Shown one piece after another: positions 49,713 through 62,797 of a stretch of DNA of 64,000 bases; within the stretch, counting starts at the first letter, position 1, and each line of letters starts with the position of its first letter. The notes below the pieces were generated by a model that was not told where the DNA came from, searched no databases, and worked only from the letters and a program-made list of their open reading frames with translations. This stretch comes from Pyrocephalus nanus (taxonomy: Eukaryota > Chordata > Aves > Passeriformes > Tyrannidae): contig CM076267.1 of assembly GCA_038380795.1 (NCBI GenBank), positions 20,358,001-20,422,000 on the forward strand, written 5' to 3'. The translations under genes and the position numbers were made by a program.

Positions 49713-51296
49713 GTTAAAATTCTATTATATGTGCTATTATACATTTTCATTTTAGTCATATTTCTCTGAACTGTGTTAATATCAATGCTGTTTTCTGATA
49801 CTTTCCAATTTTTCCCTTGTATTCATATGCTTAGTGTTGGGGTTGGCTTCAGAGGAACTCATTCTAGTGGTGAAGGTGTGCACCCACGTTAGTGTTTTCA
49901 CAGACATGAGCCTTTCTGCTGGGGGAAGGATATTGTCATTATTATGGCATTACTTCAGTAGGAGATTTTGATGAATCTGTTCACCGCAGTAAAACTGATT
50001 TTTAGGTTTTGTCTCCATGGGAAAGTTAACATAGAATAAGCTGTAATATAAATTTATGATATGGCAACTCAACGCGTGCCAGTGCTTTGCGAAGCTGCTC
50101 AGGCTAGATGTGAATCAGCCCCCGGGGGCAGTATAGCTGGATGAGTGCAGTGCCGTGCCTAAGCTAATTAGTCCTACTGAGAAGTAGGATATGTTATGGA
50201 AGAGAGTTATGTTAATATGGCCATACTTCTTGGCTATCTGAAAGAGGCAAATGGGAAGTGGCATTCTGTGGCAATAGGTACACATCGCTAGTTGGGTCAT
50301 GTTGTAACTCTTTGTGGTCCTTTGTAGGTCATTCACCCAAGGCAATTTGTGCACAGTAGTTAATAAAGTGTTAATTCACAAACTTTGCATACTCTGCAAT
50401 ACCCACAGACGCAAGTACAGAATCAGGACACAAACCAATTTTGACGTTGTTATATCACAAACTATTCTATGGGGATACACTATTCAATTACCAGCCAAGA
50501 ATCTAGTACAGACTTGTACAAAAGAGATTGAAAAAAAAATCGAATATCTGTAGTAGTTAGGAGGTGGAAAATGCATCCAGATCAACTCCACAAAAAAAAT
50601 TTCTAAAATCACTTGTTCTCTATTTTCTGGAGTGACAAGAAATCTCCTGTACCTGCTCTAACACACCATGAAGGAGCCTAATTTTCCAGAAGGGGTGAGC
50701 TGTAATGGTTTAAAAATCAGCTCTTCCAGTGCCTCAGTTTGAACCCTGAAACCACTGCTCATTTTGGTAAAGAAGGGTTCATCAAGTTCTGAGGAATAAA
50801 ATGCCATCAAAGTCACTTGAATTAGTCATGTATTTATGAGAGAAATAAAGAATCTAACTAATTCTGTAGCATTTACCATTTTTAAGTAAGTGACAATCAA
50901 GTACAAAGACTGTTCAGAGGGGAATATAAGACAGTGAGCTGATATACTAATGCAAGCTGTGCCCTTTCAAAAAAGGTGAGTTTAGAACAAAACAATATAT
51001 TGTCACATAAGCAAGTCATTAGAATACCAGAAAGTCAACTTTCTTTATTTGTGTATGTGTGCACATGTATATGTCTTCTTCTGCCCTCATGAGCTGAAAT
51101 CTTCACCAAATTTTTCTTTAAAAGCGTTTAGGAAGTACTGAATGAAAATTCTACATATTCTATATGTTTTGCACTCTCCAAACCCTTACTGCAGGTAGTG
51201 TTGCTAAGTGTCATGAAATACATAGCTTAAAATTGCTTTATTAGTATTGAGATCTTAGGGTTGGAATTTTTTGCAGACCTCCCTCAGTTTTCTTTC

Positions 51297-51310
51297 TTTT
51301 TTTTTTTTTT
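51297..51310 (+). repeat. Poly(T) tract
   Basis: Fourteen consecutive T residues followed by CCCC. It would be a fair splice-acceptor pyrimidine tract, but no in-frame exon follows. Confidence 0.8.
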
Positions 51311-51493
51311 CCCCTCACTTTCTGAGTATAGTTTGGTACCACTGTGAGCTCCCATCTAATATTTCAGTGTGAAAGTTAATGAACTGCACCTTTGGAAATT
51401 ATGAGCCCTTATTCCTATACAATTCGAAAATTCTACTTCTATATTCATAGTGTAAGCTGCCAATAAAAGGTTGTGATTTGGATTCTGAAGCAG

Positions 51494-51507
51494 AAAAAAA
51501 AAAAAAA
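51494..51507 (+). repeat. Poly(A) tract
   Basis: Fourteen consecutive A residues. No retroposed gene is recognised. Confidence 0.8.
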
Positions 51508-53550
51508 CACACCTAGATTCTCTTTCACATCTTTAAAGCCTGAAGGTTTTTTCTAGTCCTACTTATTTTTTGAAATCTGTCACTGACTGAATAGTTTGAT
51601 TATGCTTCTTCAGTTTCTCTTTCGAAATATTGCCTCAGAATTTACTGGCCTGAGTTCAATCTGTAGATCACTTGTGAGCTATCATAAATTGAGGGTCTAA
51701 TGTTAGGGGTCCCAGTAGCCCTTAACAACCTCTTAAAGGAATGGATTGCTGTGGAACATAGGTCAGCAGAATTAGTTTCCTTTATCTAGCCAAGATATGT
51801 CCTTTCTTTCCAACATTTGCAAATGTCAGACCAAATCGCTGTAGAAACACTGGGAAGCAGATATCTTTAACTATTGGCATTTTTGTAAGCTTCAGTCAAG
51901 CTTTCTTTATTACTTTCTTTAAAAACTACTGCTGCCAGCTACCTTGAATTCAGAAAAAGACCTTCTTTCTTAATGAAGAAATCTACTGAGAGTTTTATCT
52001 TGGGCTTCTACCATTTATTCTTTGAAATATATGCTGAATCTGCTACACTCAAATTTGAGATACTAGTTGTATCAATATGGACCCATGGTTTCAAGCCTTT
52101 AGATATGCAAATTGTGTTTCTGTAACGAACAAAACCTCAGAGACCATGCTGTTGTGGTTCCACAGAGCCTTTATTGCGCCTCATCATTATGCTAAATTAA
52201 TACAAATTTCCTGTGTGTCCAGAATTCAAAGTCAATCAAGTGGCTTAATCTCTGAGGGTATGGGATAAAAATGCTATTATTACAGTTTGGAAGAAGGTGA
52301 GGGATTACCTTTAAATGCATCCAGGCTATATGCTACAACAGCAACTCTGAAACACAGACCATTATGAACCACATCTTAACTGAGCGTGAACTTACAGATT
52401 GCCTCCTGCCCTACTTTTGATTACACAGACTAAGTCCCCATAATTGTGTGATGCATTTTTGGCAATTTCAGTAGTTGGCTCTGTAGAGAAGCCATATTAG
52501 AAAGGTATTTGTGATTTGTTACTCTTCTTTAATGCACTGAATGTTTTGACTACTTTTAAAAGTTAATCTCAGTATTTACTTTTTACGTTTGTTTCATCTT
52601 TTTCCCCATATGCTTTGCTTTTGTTAGCTAGAATCCACAAGATGAACCGGTGCCAATTGTCCAGTGAGTTTTCTAAGGCGTATTAGCACGTGATGTGCAG
52701 CTCTTGAGATCCACAATCTGCAGTTTAAAAACTTGTGCATTAGTAGCTCCAAATGTGTTTTGGAGACTATCTCTAAAATTGATGATACTGTCATGTTATT
52801 TTGGATTTGTATTTTAAAGTTGCCAAAGCTATTTATTCAATCATATTGACTAAATCATCCTAGTTCTTCTTGGAAGGCATAGCTGTCATCCTCTTGTGGA
52901 GAAGTATCACGAGTGGCTCCACTGTTGATGCAGTGTTTGTGAGAATTTTTTGATATCTTTTGTTTCTGAGAAATTTTGAAAATTTCTCATACCTCCAACA
53001 TGATATATGGTTTTACTTTGGAAAACAGAAAAGAACAAAATTTCACTTGAGATACTTTTTAATCCTATTTTCTTTAACTTCACTAAATAAATAAACTGCA
53101 TCAACAGGCTGAGTCCCAAACATGGCATAATGCTGGTAAGACAAGCTTGCATAATGGCAAGCCTCTTGGTGCCCAGTGCCTGTGTGGGTGTCCCAGTGTT
53201 TCTGCTTCAGGACACCTCAGACAAATACTCATGGAGAAGGGAAAATGGGGCAGGGTCCAGAAAACTGAAGAATGTCTGGTTTCCTTCGTATTCATCTTTG
53301 CATGGAATTTCAACTTCTGCCTTCTATAAGCTCAGGCTGATCTGGTGCACTGCTAACAGAAAGGCAACTGTAATACAACCTTCCTGCCATGAACAGTTAA
53401 AGTTGACCTTGAAATGATGTTTACAGTGAAGATGTGTACCTTATGAGAAGTTATCTCAGCCTCAGGTTTAGGTGTTTCTTGGGGATTTGTTTTGCTTGAA
53501 TTTATTTTAATTGATCTCTTTTCTGGTCATTTGAATGTTAGCAACCTTAC

Positions 53551-53589
53551 CAAAAAAAACCAAACAAACAAACAAAACAAAACAAAACA
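53551..53589. repeat. (CAAA)n/(CAAAA)n simple repeat
   Basis: An A8 run passes into CAAA units and then CAAAA units. Confidence 0.85.
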
Positions 53590-53883
53590 CATAGGAAAGA
53601 GTATTTCCAGTCCCATCCAAATCTGTTCATCCTAATTTTCTCTCTCACACAATAACCAAGAGGGAAAGCCTAGGGTATAGTACAAAAGTAGGGCAAGCAG
53701 AGACACTTGCCCAGAACACTCTACAACCTAACATGGTTTGTGGCTCAGGGATATCTCAGTCTGAAAGTGATCTCTTTGTATTTGATTGCTCGTGGTAGGT
53801 TTTTCTCCTGTGAAATTCTTCATTCACTTGTATTGATCATACAGCATTGCTCAAACAGCAAGAGAAATGTCACTTTTCTCCCA

Positions 53884-53926
53884 TAATAATGTGAGATATT
53901 AATGTGTGATAATAATGTGTGATATT
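53884..53926. repeat. Short AT-rich tandem repeat
   Basis: About three imperfect copies of an AATAATGTGTGAT-like unit. Confidence 0.6.
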
Positions 53927-54039
53927 TCTTATCACCTGGTGATTAAGGAGGCCCTCTAGAAACAGGAAATATGCTATGATATGTTTTTATTCCAGCATAC
54001 TTGGAATGCCCTGATTTTCATTCAGTAACTATCTCTTCT

Positions 54040-54665
54040 GAAAAGATCACAAGCTGGTTGTATCCTGGGCTGCACAAAGGGCAGCATGACCAGCAGGTTG
54101 AGGGAGGTGATTCTGCCCCTCTGCTCTGCTCCTATGAGACCCCCTCCTGGTGTGCTGCATCCAGCTTAGGGTTTCCCAGCACAGGAAGGACATGGACCTG
54201 TTAGAGAGAGTTCAGAGGAGGACCACCAAGTTGATTACAGGGATGGAGCACCTCTCCTATGAGGAAAGGCTAAGAGAATTCAGTTTGTTCAGCCTGGCAA
54301 AGAGAAGGCTTCATGCTGACCTAATTGCAGCTTTCCAGTACCTAAAAAAGGGGCTTACAGGAAAGATGGAGAGAAACTTTTTACAAGGGCACACAGTTTC
54401 AGGACAAGGGCAAATGGCTTCAAACTGAGAGTGGGTTTAGATTAGATATTAGGAAGAAATTCTTTACTCGAAGAGTGGTGAGACGCTGGAACAGGTTCCT
54501 CAGAGAAGTTGTGTCTGCCCCATCCCTGAAAGTGTTCAAGGCCAGGCTGGATGTGGCTCTGAGCAACCTGGTCTAGTGGAAAGTGTCCCTGTCTGCATTA
54601 GGGGGTTTGGAACTGTATGATCTTCAAGGTTCCTTCCAACCCAAGCCATTCTCTGATTCTGTGAA
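54040..54665 (+). mobile_element. CR1 LINE, 5'-truncated (ORF2 end and complete 3' end)
   Basis: About 625 nt in sense orientation. The remnant of the ORF2 C-terminus is still readable for about 70 codons from 54196 (LERVQRRTTKLITGMEHLSY, then EERLREFSLFSLAKRR and LHADLIAAFQYLKKG). The usual 3' UTR follows, ending ccattctctgattctgtg near 54662. It is the best-preserved CR1 3' end in the window, but it carries stops and frameshifts and lacks the catalytic domains. Confidence 0.95.
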
Positions 54666-57600
54666 TTAACAAAAAAGCAGCTTCCCACAACCACCTTGGG
54701 TCAAATTTAAGGAGGGAAAAAAAAAAAAAAAATCATTTAAGTTTCCTGCATTGTCCAGAAGTAGTTTCTGTTATTCAGATGGCTTGGATGATTTTTTTTC
54801 CCCTGATGTTAAAGTTGTAGCTGTGTAAAACTCTTGGACTTTGACTAGTTAGTTGACTAGTTGCCACACCTCTGGAACCCACTAAAATACGTTATTCGGT
54901 GCAGGGCATATGAGGGCTTGTGTGTATTCAACATATAGGAAGACAGGTGTTCAGGACAGTACTTGTAGAAGCGTGCTGTTTGCTGACAGGTTTGAATCTT
55001 ACCCGTGTTAGTCACTGACAGGTTCGTTCTTTGGTATGCTTTGTTTAATCTCTGCCTTTTTCCTCTACAGTCAAATCACTCACAATAGAAACTGAAAGAA
55101 CTGACAAATACTGAAGGATCTGAATTGTGTTGGAAGAGGAAAAAACAGCAAAAGCCAAGATTCTAACTATTTATGGATCTTGTTTCCCAGCAAAGTGTAT
55201 CTAAAAGCCATTGTCTCAGGGTTCCGAGACAGCTGAATGATTGATTTTACATAAAATATTTGTTGTTCTAATTACAGTATCATCTGGGTTGTTGGCAACA
55301 AACAGATGCAAAAACAGCCTTTACATACCATCTTGAAAAACTTGTTATTTGCTTAGTGTGCTTTGTAATCTAAAGCATATGGCTTTGCATATAACTGCAG
55401 TATCCAAAATGAAGCTGCACATAATGAATCACTGGGTGGAAGAAAATGCCTTGCTTCTGTCACAAGTTCTGTCAGTGTTTATATTCGAATGGTTCTGTTT
55501 AAGGTTATAAACAAAAGGCTATGCTCACAGTTTTAGCAGTGTGTTACAGATTCTGGGATGCACATGACATCAAAGAGGCTACACTAATTTCCCCAGCAGT
55601 CTATGGTTCTTGGCACTATGAGCACACTCCATCTGAATAAACAGAATTCTAGTTCACCACAGTTGTGTGGGGGATCCAAGGTGATCATGAAGCTTGGTTT
55701 TCCTGGTTTATTTTAAATCTTTCTATAGGACTTTTTAGCCCTCCAGATTGTATGTTTTCGGTGAATATGGTAACTACACATAGGGCTATAGACTTAGACT
55801 ACAGAGCACTTGACACTGAAAATAATTAAATCTGTGATATTATTCTACCTACCAAATCCAGGTAAGAGCTTTAAGTACACTGGAGTTGCAGGATTTGCTA
55901 AGGATTAATCATTCTTTCTAAGCATTATCTATTTTAAAAGTAGTGAGCATCCTTTCCATTAGCAACACTTAGATGAAGCTTCAGTAAGACATTTTGTGAG
56001 AGTTAGCAAGGGTTGAGGCCTTGTAACTCCTCAAAGCATATCTGATTTATTGTTTCCATGCTTGCTTGTCACTAGCAGCATGAAGAGTGCCAGCCCCTAT
56101 AAATATTCCTGGACACTCTTATGTAGAGGAAGGGACCAAGGGAATTTGGTGGCAAGAATGGTTTCTGTCATACTAGATCTCATTATATCAACAAAATGGA
56201 TGGCCCTATTGAACATTTGCTGAGGTCTGAAGCCACTGGTAGGTAAGCATGAAATATTCTGGACAGAATTACAATTGTTAATAGTGTTAGATATGTCAAT
56301 ATGCCTTCAGGCCCCTGAAATTACTAGATTAATGTAATCCTTTGATGCTAGAACTTAGGTTCCGCTGTTTCACCGTTATTGGGTGTTTTTATTCCCTTTT
56401 CTTCTTTTCTTTAGTTTCTCAGTACTTTACTTAATACTTTATTTTTTTGTCTTTTTTCTGTGCATTTTTGTTTCCTGTAGTTTTCTCTTTTCCCTCTTAC
56501 TAACCTCAGAAGGGAAAGGAAGATAATGGAGACATACCTCATTACTCAAGTCACCAAGTAGTCTTGCTCTTTATTCTCTCCTACCCTATGTTGTTGTCTC
56601 TTGGTGTGGTTTTGCCTGTGCTGAGATTAAAATCTTACAGAGACAGTGTGTTTATTTTCTATCAGCCTCCAGCATTTTTGCAGAACTACCATAATAAAGT
56701 TATATAGCATAGACAGGAAAACTTCATTATTTCCAAATGAAGCTACAGATTATTTTATAGTCGGTGTTCTGTGAAGCCTATTGGACTTGTTATCCTGTCC
56801 TTGTTTCTGATGCATTTATAGTTGGTAGCATTAACAGGCAGTACACAAATACACTGTAATGTGGGCCTGGTATCTCCTAATGTGCTCTCATGCTAAAGCC
56901 ACACTGAGTGCAGTCTAGTACAGGGAAGTGCGAGATAGTTCTGTGCTAACTGGACTGGGTATGGCAGGCAGGCACAGCAGGAGCTGTGAGGACTAAATGC
57001 CTGAGTATTCACTCTGCTTCTCTGGCACATTTTTCATTTTACTCCCATTTTGCATTTTAGTCCTGTTTTGCAGTTCGGGTGTGATACAAATTTGTGCAAA
57101 TGGGGGAGAATCATGGAAAAGGAAGGAAAATACATTTGGTATGAACATTCATAGCCATGCTACATGCCCTTAGTAAATCCCTCTTTTTTAAAATAAAGCT
57201 GAAATAATGAAAATCACAAAGTCTAGTTAATTTGCAGCAATTTTTACTGCATAAGTGATGTTCAGTCACTCCCATTTAATACTGATATGAGTGGGACCAG
57301 AATCATTAGCCCCTTGAGTCCTCTGCTTGAACACACTTGCATGGCACACAAGAAAATGTAGCTGTTCCTTGAAATCAACATGCTGCAAATAATTATGCGC
57401 TAGTACCCAGTCCAAGAGGAGGATGTATATTATCACTGTCTGTGAGGTCATTTCTGCATTTGCCTAAGACTTCAAGAGGAAAAGTGAAGTTAACTTGCTG
57501 CCTTGAAAAATGATTCAAAACTGGAAACTTGAAAACATCAAAATACATATAAATTATCAAAGGAGAACAAAGACAAGTTTTTCCACAAAAGTCTTCTCCC

Positions 57601-58036
57601 CAGGCTATAACAATGCTTTACATAGGCATGATCAATATATCCAGGCTTGAGAACCAAAGTCTTTTGGAATAAATTAGACTGGCAGGAAAAGAAACAAACA
57701 AAGAACAAATTAACATGATTTTAAACATTGCTTAAATTTTCATGAATGTAGACCTTGAGATGTTATGATGAGATCCCATGAGTCTGTGCTAATATTTGCT
57801 TATAATTAAGGGTTGCACTTTCATGTTTCATCTGATATTATAGATTGGAAATCAGCTACATGCTTACTATTTTTCTTGGTCATACTGATTTATCTACTTT
57901 ATTTGCTTATCTGTTAATATTATATATGGTCCCCTAAATGGCCCCATGACCTTTCCTTTAATAGACTGCCCCTTTTTGTAGTCTAAATCTCCTTGTTTGA
58001 ATAATTAGAAAAGGGCTAACCTTCCTGTGATACTAG
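54666..58036 (+). other. Intronic stretch, no recognised feature
   Basis: Begins with A16 at 54717-54732, then unremarkable AT-rich sequence. A strong pyrimidine tract and AG sit at about 55045-55071, but only 14 codons stay open after them (see findings). No mobile element or longer exon was identified. Confidence 0.65.
54717..54732 (+). repeat. Poly(A) tract
   Basis: Sixteen consecutive A residues, about 50 nt downstream of the CR1 end. Confidence 0.8.
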
Positions 58037-58159
58037 ATTTGTGTTCACCTACAAGAGAAAAAGAGTCAAGACTAACCCCTTCCAAACCTGCTTTGGGTAA
58101 ACGGCTTCAGAAGGAAAATGAGGGTACTCAGCTTCACCCTTTATTATGTGTTGTGGTGG
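58037..58159 (+). CDS. Candidate additional MYO3B tail exon (weak)
   Basis: Part of a 119-codon open frame (58027-58386), among the longest in the window. A ctaac branch-like site, a modest acceptor (TGTGATACTAG) and a strong donor (GTGG|GTGAGG) frame 123 nt that begin and end in phase 1. It could therefore be inserted between 40500 and 62798 without breaking the frame. The peptide includes REKESRLTPSKPALGKRLQK, basic and Ser/Pro-rich like a myosin tail. A second good donor, AAA|GTAAGA at 58252, would end in phase 0 and does not fit. I do not recognise it as known MYO3B sequence. Confidence 0.27.
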
Positions 58160-61100
58160 GTGAGGTCCCTTCAGCGAGGGAATTGGCAACACATCCTCTT
58201 TGGGGCACTGACACACTGGCAAAGAACCTTTCTGTGCATTCCTTGCGAAAAGTAAGATGTCATCAGAGTTCAGAGCAGGTGTGCTGCACCAGCCTTAAAC
58301 AATCTGACTCTCATCAGTGGATTTTACAAGTTCCAAATGCCTCATCACCATTTTCTCTGCAGAATTCTCCATATAGGAAAAATTAGCAGTGTTTGGCAAG
58401 GTTATCAGTGTCAAGAGGGTTTTGAAGCAGTGGTTTAATCCTGAACAGTTTATGAGGACCCTAGTTGCATTTCAGCAAGCATAGTGTGATGATTCTTTGT
58501 TCCTCTGACCAGTGTGTCCACTGCCTGGTCCCCAAGTTTTCAATACCAAGATAAGCAGGACAGTCAGGACATCCAAGATCTTCACTGCGTATCAAGTGAA
58601 GTCATCTGCCCCGTGGGAAGTCATTAGAAAAATACATTTTTGCAGCTACTCTTTTGAGTCAGGGCTGAAATCCTAGATGCAAAAGTCCTTGTGTCAGTGC
58701 TAAAGAGCACTTCCAAATCTTTTGTTAAATCTTACTGTTGGCAGTTTGTACATTTCTGAAAGAGTCCTTTGCAGCTTATGGAAAGGATGGATTTCTAAAG
58801 AGAAAAATTTTCTAAATAAGATAAGGCATAAGAAATGTGCTAATCATCTCCAAGCCAAGAGAAGTCATTAAAAGTGTCAGTATGATGGATGTGATGGCTA
58901 ATTGAAGAAAAATATTTCCATTTCAGCCATAAGAAAACAAAGATGAAAAATAACATAGAAATTCAGAAACTATATCCCAGAATTCAAAAGATCAGTACAA
59001 AATCTGCACATTGAGACTTGTGATAAAAATCGCACTGGAAAAATTAATTCCTATTAAGCTAGAAGTAATCAGTGTCATATCTTTGACAGTTTTTAACTTT
59101 AACCAAAGTCAAAACATGTCTTCTAAAAGCTTCTAATCTCAACCTGATCCTCCATCATACTGCTAAATATTTTTTCACCTAATTGATTGCTTTTAGTATA
59201 TGCTGTATTTCTGATCTAAAATTTTCTTCCATTTCTGGCCATTAGATAGCTTACACTTTTGTTCATGAAGATGGAAAACCCTCCACCTTCTGTACAGGGG
59301 TTTAAACTTGCTTAAAATCACCTCTTAACCTTCTTTTGAAAAAAAAATGAAATAGAATAGCCTTCTATTATTTCTCACTGTATAGCAGATTTTCCAGCTT
59401 TCAGATTTTTCTTGCCCTTTACTGCACCCACTTCAAAATAATTCTACACACAATGATGAAACTCTTTTTTTGTTTCTGTTGAGTAGTCCTCTCTTCTCTG
59501 CACCCAGTCTATTTCATATTCAGCTGAATATCTGTAATTCCCAAATCTCTCCTGGAGACACTGCTTTCCAACTATGCAATTCCCAGTTCATAAAAATGTA
59601 TCTCGAATGTTTGACTTTGCATTTAGTTGAAAATACACATATTTTTATTCTCTCTGAGCACTGCAAGGTCCTGGTCTGTTGGCTTGGGCTCTTATGTATC
59701 AGAGAAATAAAAAAGATAACAAAGTGTGGTAATAGAGGAGTAAGCACAAACACCTTCAGTTTGTTTACTTATAAATACTTTCTACTCCAACAGATGACCC
59801 ATTAGCCAATTTCTAACTCCCTTCACTTTAAGCAACACCAATTTTGTGGTAGCTTTAGGGAACTATCCACATGAGCCTGCTCATCCATTGTATCAGCCGC
59901 TCTGGGTTCAGGAGAAGAAAAGAGGAGGATGCCCAGAACCTCAGCTACCCTACACAGATTAACTGACACAGTGCACTTGGCAGGAAGCATTTTGCCTGCT
60001 CTATGTTATTTCTGCATTGCCACAAGGGATTTATCAGTTAAGAAATTGTAACCTAAGGAGTTTCTGTGCTTAGAGTTACTAGGCAAGGTTTTCTTTTAGT
60101 CAAAAGGGAGTCAGATCTCTGTCTTAAAAAGTGGTGCTAAAGGATAACCTGAAGAAAGTACATGTGCTCACTCTCTCATCTGCTCTCTAAATTTGTAGCA
60201 AACTGAGGAGCCTGGACATACCAGAGGCACTTAGCACAATTTGCTTGCAGTATAGACATTACCTTGTTAATTGTAATGGTGCTGCTACTATTGCTATTCA
60301 AATGACAAGTGACTTTTTTTCTCATTGGTGGCTTTAAGTTTGTCATCAAAGCAAAGTATTTTAGAACAGCATTTAAAAGGCCTATTCAATTGCTGAGTGT
60401 TGAGCACATGTTAATACCATTTTGTCCAGATATGGTAGTTTATGATAAATGTTACCAGATTTTGTCCTGTTGTATTGTATGCTACTAAGACAAATGGGCC
60501 CACTGAAAGGGTATTTCCTTTGGAGAACACAAGCTGCAGACCACCCATAGAATACACAGAAATAATTAAGTGTCCGGATTAAAAGGTATAGCAAAATGTT
60601 GGTGTCTCAGAATCCTAATGAATAAAAGACATTTTACAAAAAAAACCAAACATATACATGCGGGTGTTTTGAAAAAAGAATATGAAGGCTACAAGAGCAT
60701 ATCAGGGAAAGGAAAAAAGAACACCCCATCATATTATTATACTGTTAGGAAATTTCTCAGTATTTGTGTGCTGTGGTTTTACTTCTGCAGAGAGGTGTGT
60801 AAAATTATGCAAAACTGTGAGGACCTGAGTTCATAGCAGTCTCTTGCTAGAATAGAAAAGTTATTCATGGAGGGGTATTCAAGAACTATATTGCTATAAG
60901 AAGGAACTCAAATGGCCTTGTGACTGAAAACATTGCTTGCAAAAATTGCAGCCTCTGCTGTCCTGAGACAGAAAGCATTAAGATCAATTTGAGTAACTTT
61001 CAGAGCAGAGAGAGACTAGAATGTAGTTATGGCAGGTCATTGGCAAAACTTTCAGAGACTCCAGAGAGAAAAAAAATTCCATCTATATCCTATCTTAATC

Positions 61101-61347
61101 ATAGTGCAAAAACTTTCCAAAGACACAGATATTATTTGGGCACCCAATTTCCCCAGAAAGTAGTTTCTGGTACAGCTTCTGCCTTGTCTGGTTTTTCACA
61201 ATACAGGTAAATAGCAAAGATTCAGGCTCAGCCATCACAGTCTCTTTAGTAAAAACATAAATGTTTACCGAACTTCAAAGTATAAAGTATTGAAGCATTG
61301 GATAATAAATTGGCAAGCAGCATGAGTGTATTACTGTAAAGTTATTT

Positions 61348-61379
61348 TGTATTACTGGATAAATGTATTACTGGATAAA
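61348..61379 (+). repeat. Perfect 16-nt tandem duplication
   Basis: tgtattactggataaa occurs twice head to tail (61348-61363 and 61364-61379). A related tattactgtaaa sequence lies just upstream. Confidence 0.85.
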
Positions 61380-62161
61380 AAAAACCTTTCTCTACAAAAT
61401 AGTTTTGAATTTTAGACCCAGCTCTGCAGTCAGTGTCCTGGTGATCATTTAACCCACCCATCCCTCCCCGGGCATTGTGATAGAACGGAACAAGTGCTCC
61501 TTTCCCACACAGACATTGCAGTCACATGCTAAGAGGAAACTAGTATCTTTCAAACTTTACTGTTTAGAGGGAGAAAGACAGTGAAAGAGAGAAAATCTCT
61601 CGGGACAGTCAGTCTTTTGGCTGAAAAGGCCCAAGTTCAACCACCTCCTCTACCTCATTCAGCTTGCAGATACCAACTGCAAACCTGGGTGCACAATAAC
61701 CCTCCTTTGTAATGTTACCTGCTCCTTAAGGCCAGGTCTTACAAATGGATTTGTGAGATTGGAGTCCCACATCTGCACAGGCCATATTAACTTCAGCTTT
61801 GAAGTGCTTAAAGGAGCCAATGTGCTACTTGATCTTTGTGCTGCTCTTTTGTATTGGAACAAGTTCCCTGTGCATTCCTGGAATGCAAATGTGAAAAGAT
61901 GTATATTTTTCCTTCAGTGCCACCAAAACCTGTTTTTATTCATACTGTCACTAAAATAATTTTTAACAGGGAAATATCAGAAAAGTCAAAGGCATTGGAA
62001 GAATTATTTGAAAATAAATTACCTTTTCTTACCCCCCACAGCATCTTTTAGTAACTTAGTTGTCCTGAAAATAGTTATCCTGCTAATCTAGAGGATGTGC
62101 CACAGAAAATGCCTGGTAAAATAGAGTACAGCACACCATAATGTCCTTCTTCCTTAATACC

Positions 62162-62179
62162 AAAAAAAAAAAAAAAAAA
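62162..62179 (+). repeat. Poly(A) tract
   Basis: Eighteen consecutive A residues. No retroposed gene is recognised. Confidence 0.85.
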
Positions 62180-62797
62180 GGCTGTTAGTTCTTTTCAGAA
62201 ACCCTTCTGAAATGTTTCCTTCATCTTTAAACTCTGCTTTCCAGATGACTTTAAGCAACCATTACTTTACAGCACATCACAAATTATATTAAGAAAGTGT
62301 AATTCCAAACCAGTCCAGTTACTCTGATGAAATAGAGAGCCATGTCAAGAAGGTAGCCTTTTAATATAATAAAAATGATGATAATGGACTAAGTCTCATC
62401 AGTCCAAAGGCTTTATTACTGTCTACTATAGAGAAACGATTTTGTTGCTCCTGAATGATATATCCCTAGCTAGACACAATATACCTCATTTCCTGCTTAG
62501 ATAACAGAAGATACTAAGATAAAGTGTGAAAGGAATAAGGAGCCGTGTGATACAGATATATGGAAGAATAAAAAATTTTAAAAAGTAAAAATGAAGTTCT
62601 GCTTTAAAACTTGTGTTTGAACTGAGTTTCAAAAGAGAAAACAAAAATCCCCAAGCTTCTGTTTACTTTGGATAGAACTTGCTAATAAATCCAGGACCAA
62701 ATAGGACAGAAGAAAAGACTGTTTACAGACTAAAATGTGCTAAGACGTTCACAGCACCTGGCACAGCTTAAAACTAAATTGTGTTATCTTACTGTAG

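Larger units (their letters stand above)
49713..54039 (+). other. Intronic stretch, only simple repeats recognised
   Basis: AT-rich intron containing T14 at 51297-51310, A14 at 51494-51507, an A/C-rich (CAAA)n tract at 53551-53589 and a short AATAATGTGTGAT-type repeat at 53884-53926. Open frames near 53101-53417 overlap on both strands without a recognisable product. Confidence 0.7.
58160..62797 (+). other. Intronic stretch before the 3THDI exons
   Basis: AT-rich intron with a perfect 16-nt tandem duplication at 61348-61379, A18 at 62162-62179 and a 96-codon open frame at 60920-61210 ending next to a CAG|GTAAAT donor. No mobile element was recognised. It ends in TTATCTTACTGTAG. Confidence 0.7.
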
